DNA of 8,096 bases from Hyphomicrobiales bacterium (GTDB lineage Bacteria; Pseudomonadota; Alphaproteobacteria; Rhizobiales; Aestuariivirgaceae), in NCBI GenBank assembly GCA_003151375.1, contig PLXI01000222.1:2741-10836 (forward strand), written 5' to 3'. Of the stretch, positions 7,081 through 8,096 are shown piece after piece (within the stretch, counting starts at the first letter, position 1; every line of letters starts with the position of its first letter). Position numbers and translations under genes: made by a program. The notes under the pieces were generated by a model. That model saw only the letters and a list, made by a program, of their open reading frames with translations. It made no database searches and was not told where the DNA came from.

Positions 7081-7968
7081 TCAAAGCTCCTTGCGAACAT
7101 CAACCAGCTTATTCAACATGGTGATGATTAGGAAAGTGATGACTAAAAGAATAACCGCATTGGCCGCAGCGACAGGAAATTGCAGGGCGTTAAGCCGCGT
7201 CTCGATCATCTTGCCGGCGGATGCCACTTGCTGACCGCCCATAACACCAACGGTCACAAAATCGCCCATCACAATCGTGACGACAAAGATTGAACCAATG
7301 ACAATGCCGGGCTTACACAGAGGAATGACCACATTCCACAGCGTCTGCCAACCGGTGGCACCCGCATCATAAGCTGCCTCGATCAGACGCTTGTCTATGC
7401 GCATCATGGAATTGAATATCGGCACAATCATAAAGAAAGTGAAGAGATGAACCAGAGCAAGGATAATTGAGAAATCAGAATACAGCAGCCATTCGACCGG
7501 TTGGTTAATCAAGCCCATATCCATCAATGTACCATTGACCAAACCATTGCGCCCCAGCAGTGGGATCCAAGCGATCATACGGATCACATTGGAAGTCCAA
7601 AACGGAATAGTGCAAAGAAGTGAAAGAGCAATTTGCCAAGTTTGCGATTTCACATGGAAAGCGAGAAAATAAGCAACGGTGAATCCGATCACCAATGTAA
7701 TTAGCCATACGGTGAGACAGAATTTTAGTGTCGTCAAATAGGTTGCAAAGATTGTACAAAGTTCTGGAAGTTTTGTGTAGCAACCGTCGAAACTTTCCAC
7801 ATAACCGCGAAACGTGAAGGATGGGATCATTTCATAATCATTATAATTCCAGAAGCTCACCATCACCACAAAGCAGAGCGGAATGACAAAAAATATCAAA
7901 AATGCCAGGCCCATCGGCGCGGCCTGAAGACCTGTAATCCAGCTTTTGTCCTTGGCTTTTGTTGTCAA
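7081..7968 (-). CDS. ABC transporter permease, PotB-like (spermidine/putrescine type)
   Basis: A 295-residue inner-membrane permease that should pair with the PotC-like protein to form the channel of a polyamine/opine-type importer. The first membrane segment is at about 19-39 (MGLAFLIFFVIPLCFVVMVSF). A large periplasmic loop containing FTFRGYVESF follows, then further helices, and the EAA loop EAAYDAGATGWQTLWNVVIP (197-216). The start is TTG at 7966-7968: an in-frame TAA lies 12 nt upstream, and AAAGG sits about nine bases before the TTG, overlapping that stop. No ATG is available until residue 19, inside the first membrane helix. The end of a binding-protein gene lies upstream, separated by about 70 nt that contain a hairpin. 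No ATPase of this family is visible in the window; SsuB at the left end belongs to a different importer. Confidence 0.88.
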   Translation of the reverse strand: MTTKAKDKSWITGLQAAPMGLAFLIFFVIPLCFVVMVSFWNYNDYEMIPSFTFRGYVESFDGCYTKLPELCTIFATYLTTLKFCLTVWLITLVIGFTVAYFLAFHVKSQTWQIALSLLCTIPFWTSNVIRMIAWIPLLGRNGLVNGTLMDMGLINQPVEWLLYSDFSIILALVHLFTFFMIVPIFNSMMRIDKRLIEAAYDAGATGWQTLWNVVIPLCKPGIVIGSIFVVTIVMGDFVTVGVMGGQQVASAGKMIETRLNALQFPVAAANAVILLVITFLIITMLNKLVDVRKEL

Positions 7969-7992
7969 AATTTCTTGCCTTTAACATCAAGA

Positions 7993-8026
7993 TGGCTCGC
8001 CCCGCGTCATTGCACGAAGCGAGCCA
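7993..8026 (-). promoter_or_regulatory. Intercistronic hairpin between binding-protein and permease genes
   Basis: A perfect 8-bp inverted repeat (TGGCTCGC at 7993-8000, GCGAGCCA at 8019-8026) encloses an 18-nt loop. In the - strand transcript it lies 13 nt after the binding-protein stop and before the AAAGG ribosome-binding site of the PotB-like gene. No run of U follows, so it is not a standard rho-independent terminator. In importer operons, hairpins at this position often protect the upstream binding-protein message from 3' decay or cause partial attenuation, giving more binding protein than permease. That role here is inferred from position. Confidence 0.5.
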
Positions 8027-8039
8027 CATATTTATTCAG

Positions 8040-8096
8040 CTAGGCAGCAATAAATTCATTCCATTTGCTGACCATATAGTCGTTCTCATCCATCAC
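8040..8096 (-). CDS. C-terminal end of an extracellular solute-binding protein, PotD-like (truncated by window edge)
   Basis: Only the last 18 codons and the TAG stop are in the window. They read VMDENDYMVSKWNEFIAA on the - strand. The closing W-x-x-F-(I/L)-A-A/G pattern is typical of the final helix of PotD-like periplasmic binding proteins. The position directly upstream of a PotB/PotC-like permease pair is the standard binding-protein place. The signal peptide and ligand-binding residues lie beyond the right edge. The assignment rests on context more than on these few residues. Confidence 0.65.
   Translation of the reverse strand: MMDENDYMVSKWNEFIAA

Noticed and set aside
7080..7103. Longer start for the PotC-like permease at the TTG/ATG pair 7098-7103
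   Set aside because: It would overlap the PotB-like gene by over 20 nt without its own Shine-Dalgarno, while AAGGAG is well placed for the ATG at 7077-7079.

Overview
The window looks like accessory catabolic DNA of an alphaproteobacterium, possibly of the rhizobial/marine Hyphomicrobiales type. This is inferred from moderate GC, many TTG/GTG-rich frames, and the style of the proteins (SsuB, a UxaC C-terminus, paired PotB/PotC-type permeases). There are no rRNA or tRNA genes, no CRISPR array and no intact mobile element.

Layout. (1) Positions 1-1341, + strand: the end of a sulfonate-utilisation operon. It holds the ATPase SsuB, cut by the left edge, and then a split-barrel flavin reductase that could supply reduced FMN to a desulfonating monooxygenase encoded elsewhere. 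(2) Positions 1342-2578: about 1.2 kb without an intact gene. It contains the C-terminal ~90 codons of a glucuronate isomerase (uxaC) as an orphan fragment, and a weak trace of a frameshifted membrane-protein remnant on the - strand. This reads as a deletion scar. (3) Positions 2579-5463, + strand: a tight three-gene operon of a small SnoaL/NTF2-like protein, a PuuE-like polysaccharide-deacetylase-family hydrolase and a gamma-glutamyltransferase-family Ntn hydrolase resembling HpxW (oxamate amidohydrolase). The spacings are a 4-nt overlap and then 6 nt. (4) Positions 5465-8096, - strand: a second tight operon pointing at the first. In transcription order it has the end of a polyamine-type solute-binding protein, an intercistronic hairpin, PotB-like and PotC-like permeases, and a hydantoin/allantoin-type racemase. 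The two operons meet tail to tail with one base between their stop codons.

Working together. Racemase, PuuE-like hydrolase and HpxW-like amidohydrolase are the same kinds of enzyme that handle allantoin and its breakdown products in known purine-catabolic clusters. With a dedicated polyamine/opine-type ABC importer alongside, the simplest reading is uptake and breakdown of a small chiral cyclic or linear amide (an allantoin, hydantoin or oxamate-like compound, or a gamma-glutamyl amide). The exact substrate cannot be read from the sequence. The usual allantoate- and ureidoglycolate-processing enzymes are not in the window, so this may be a variant pathway.
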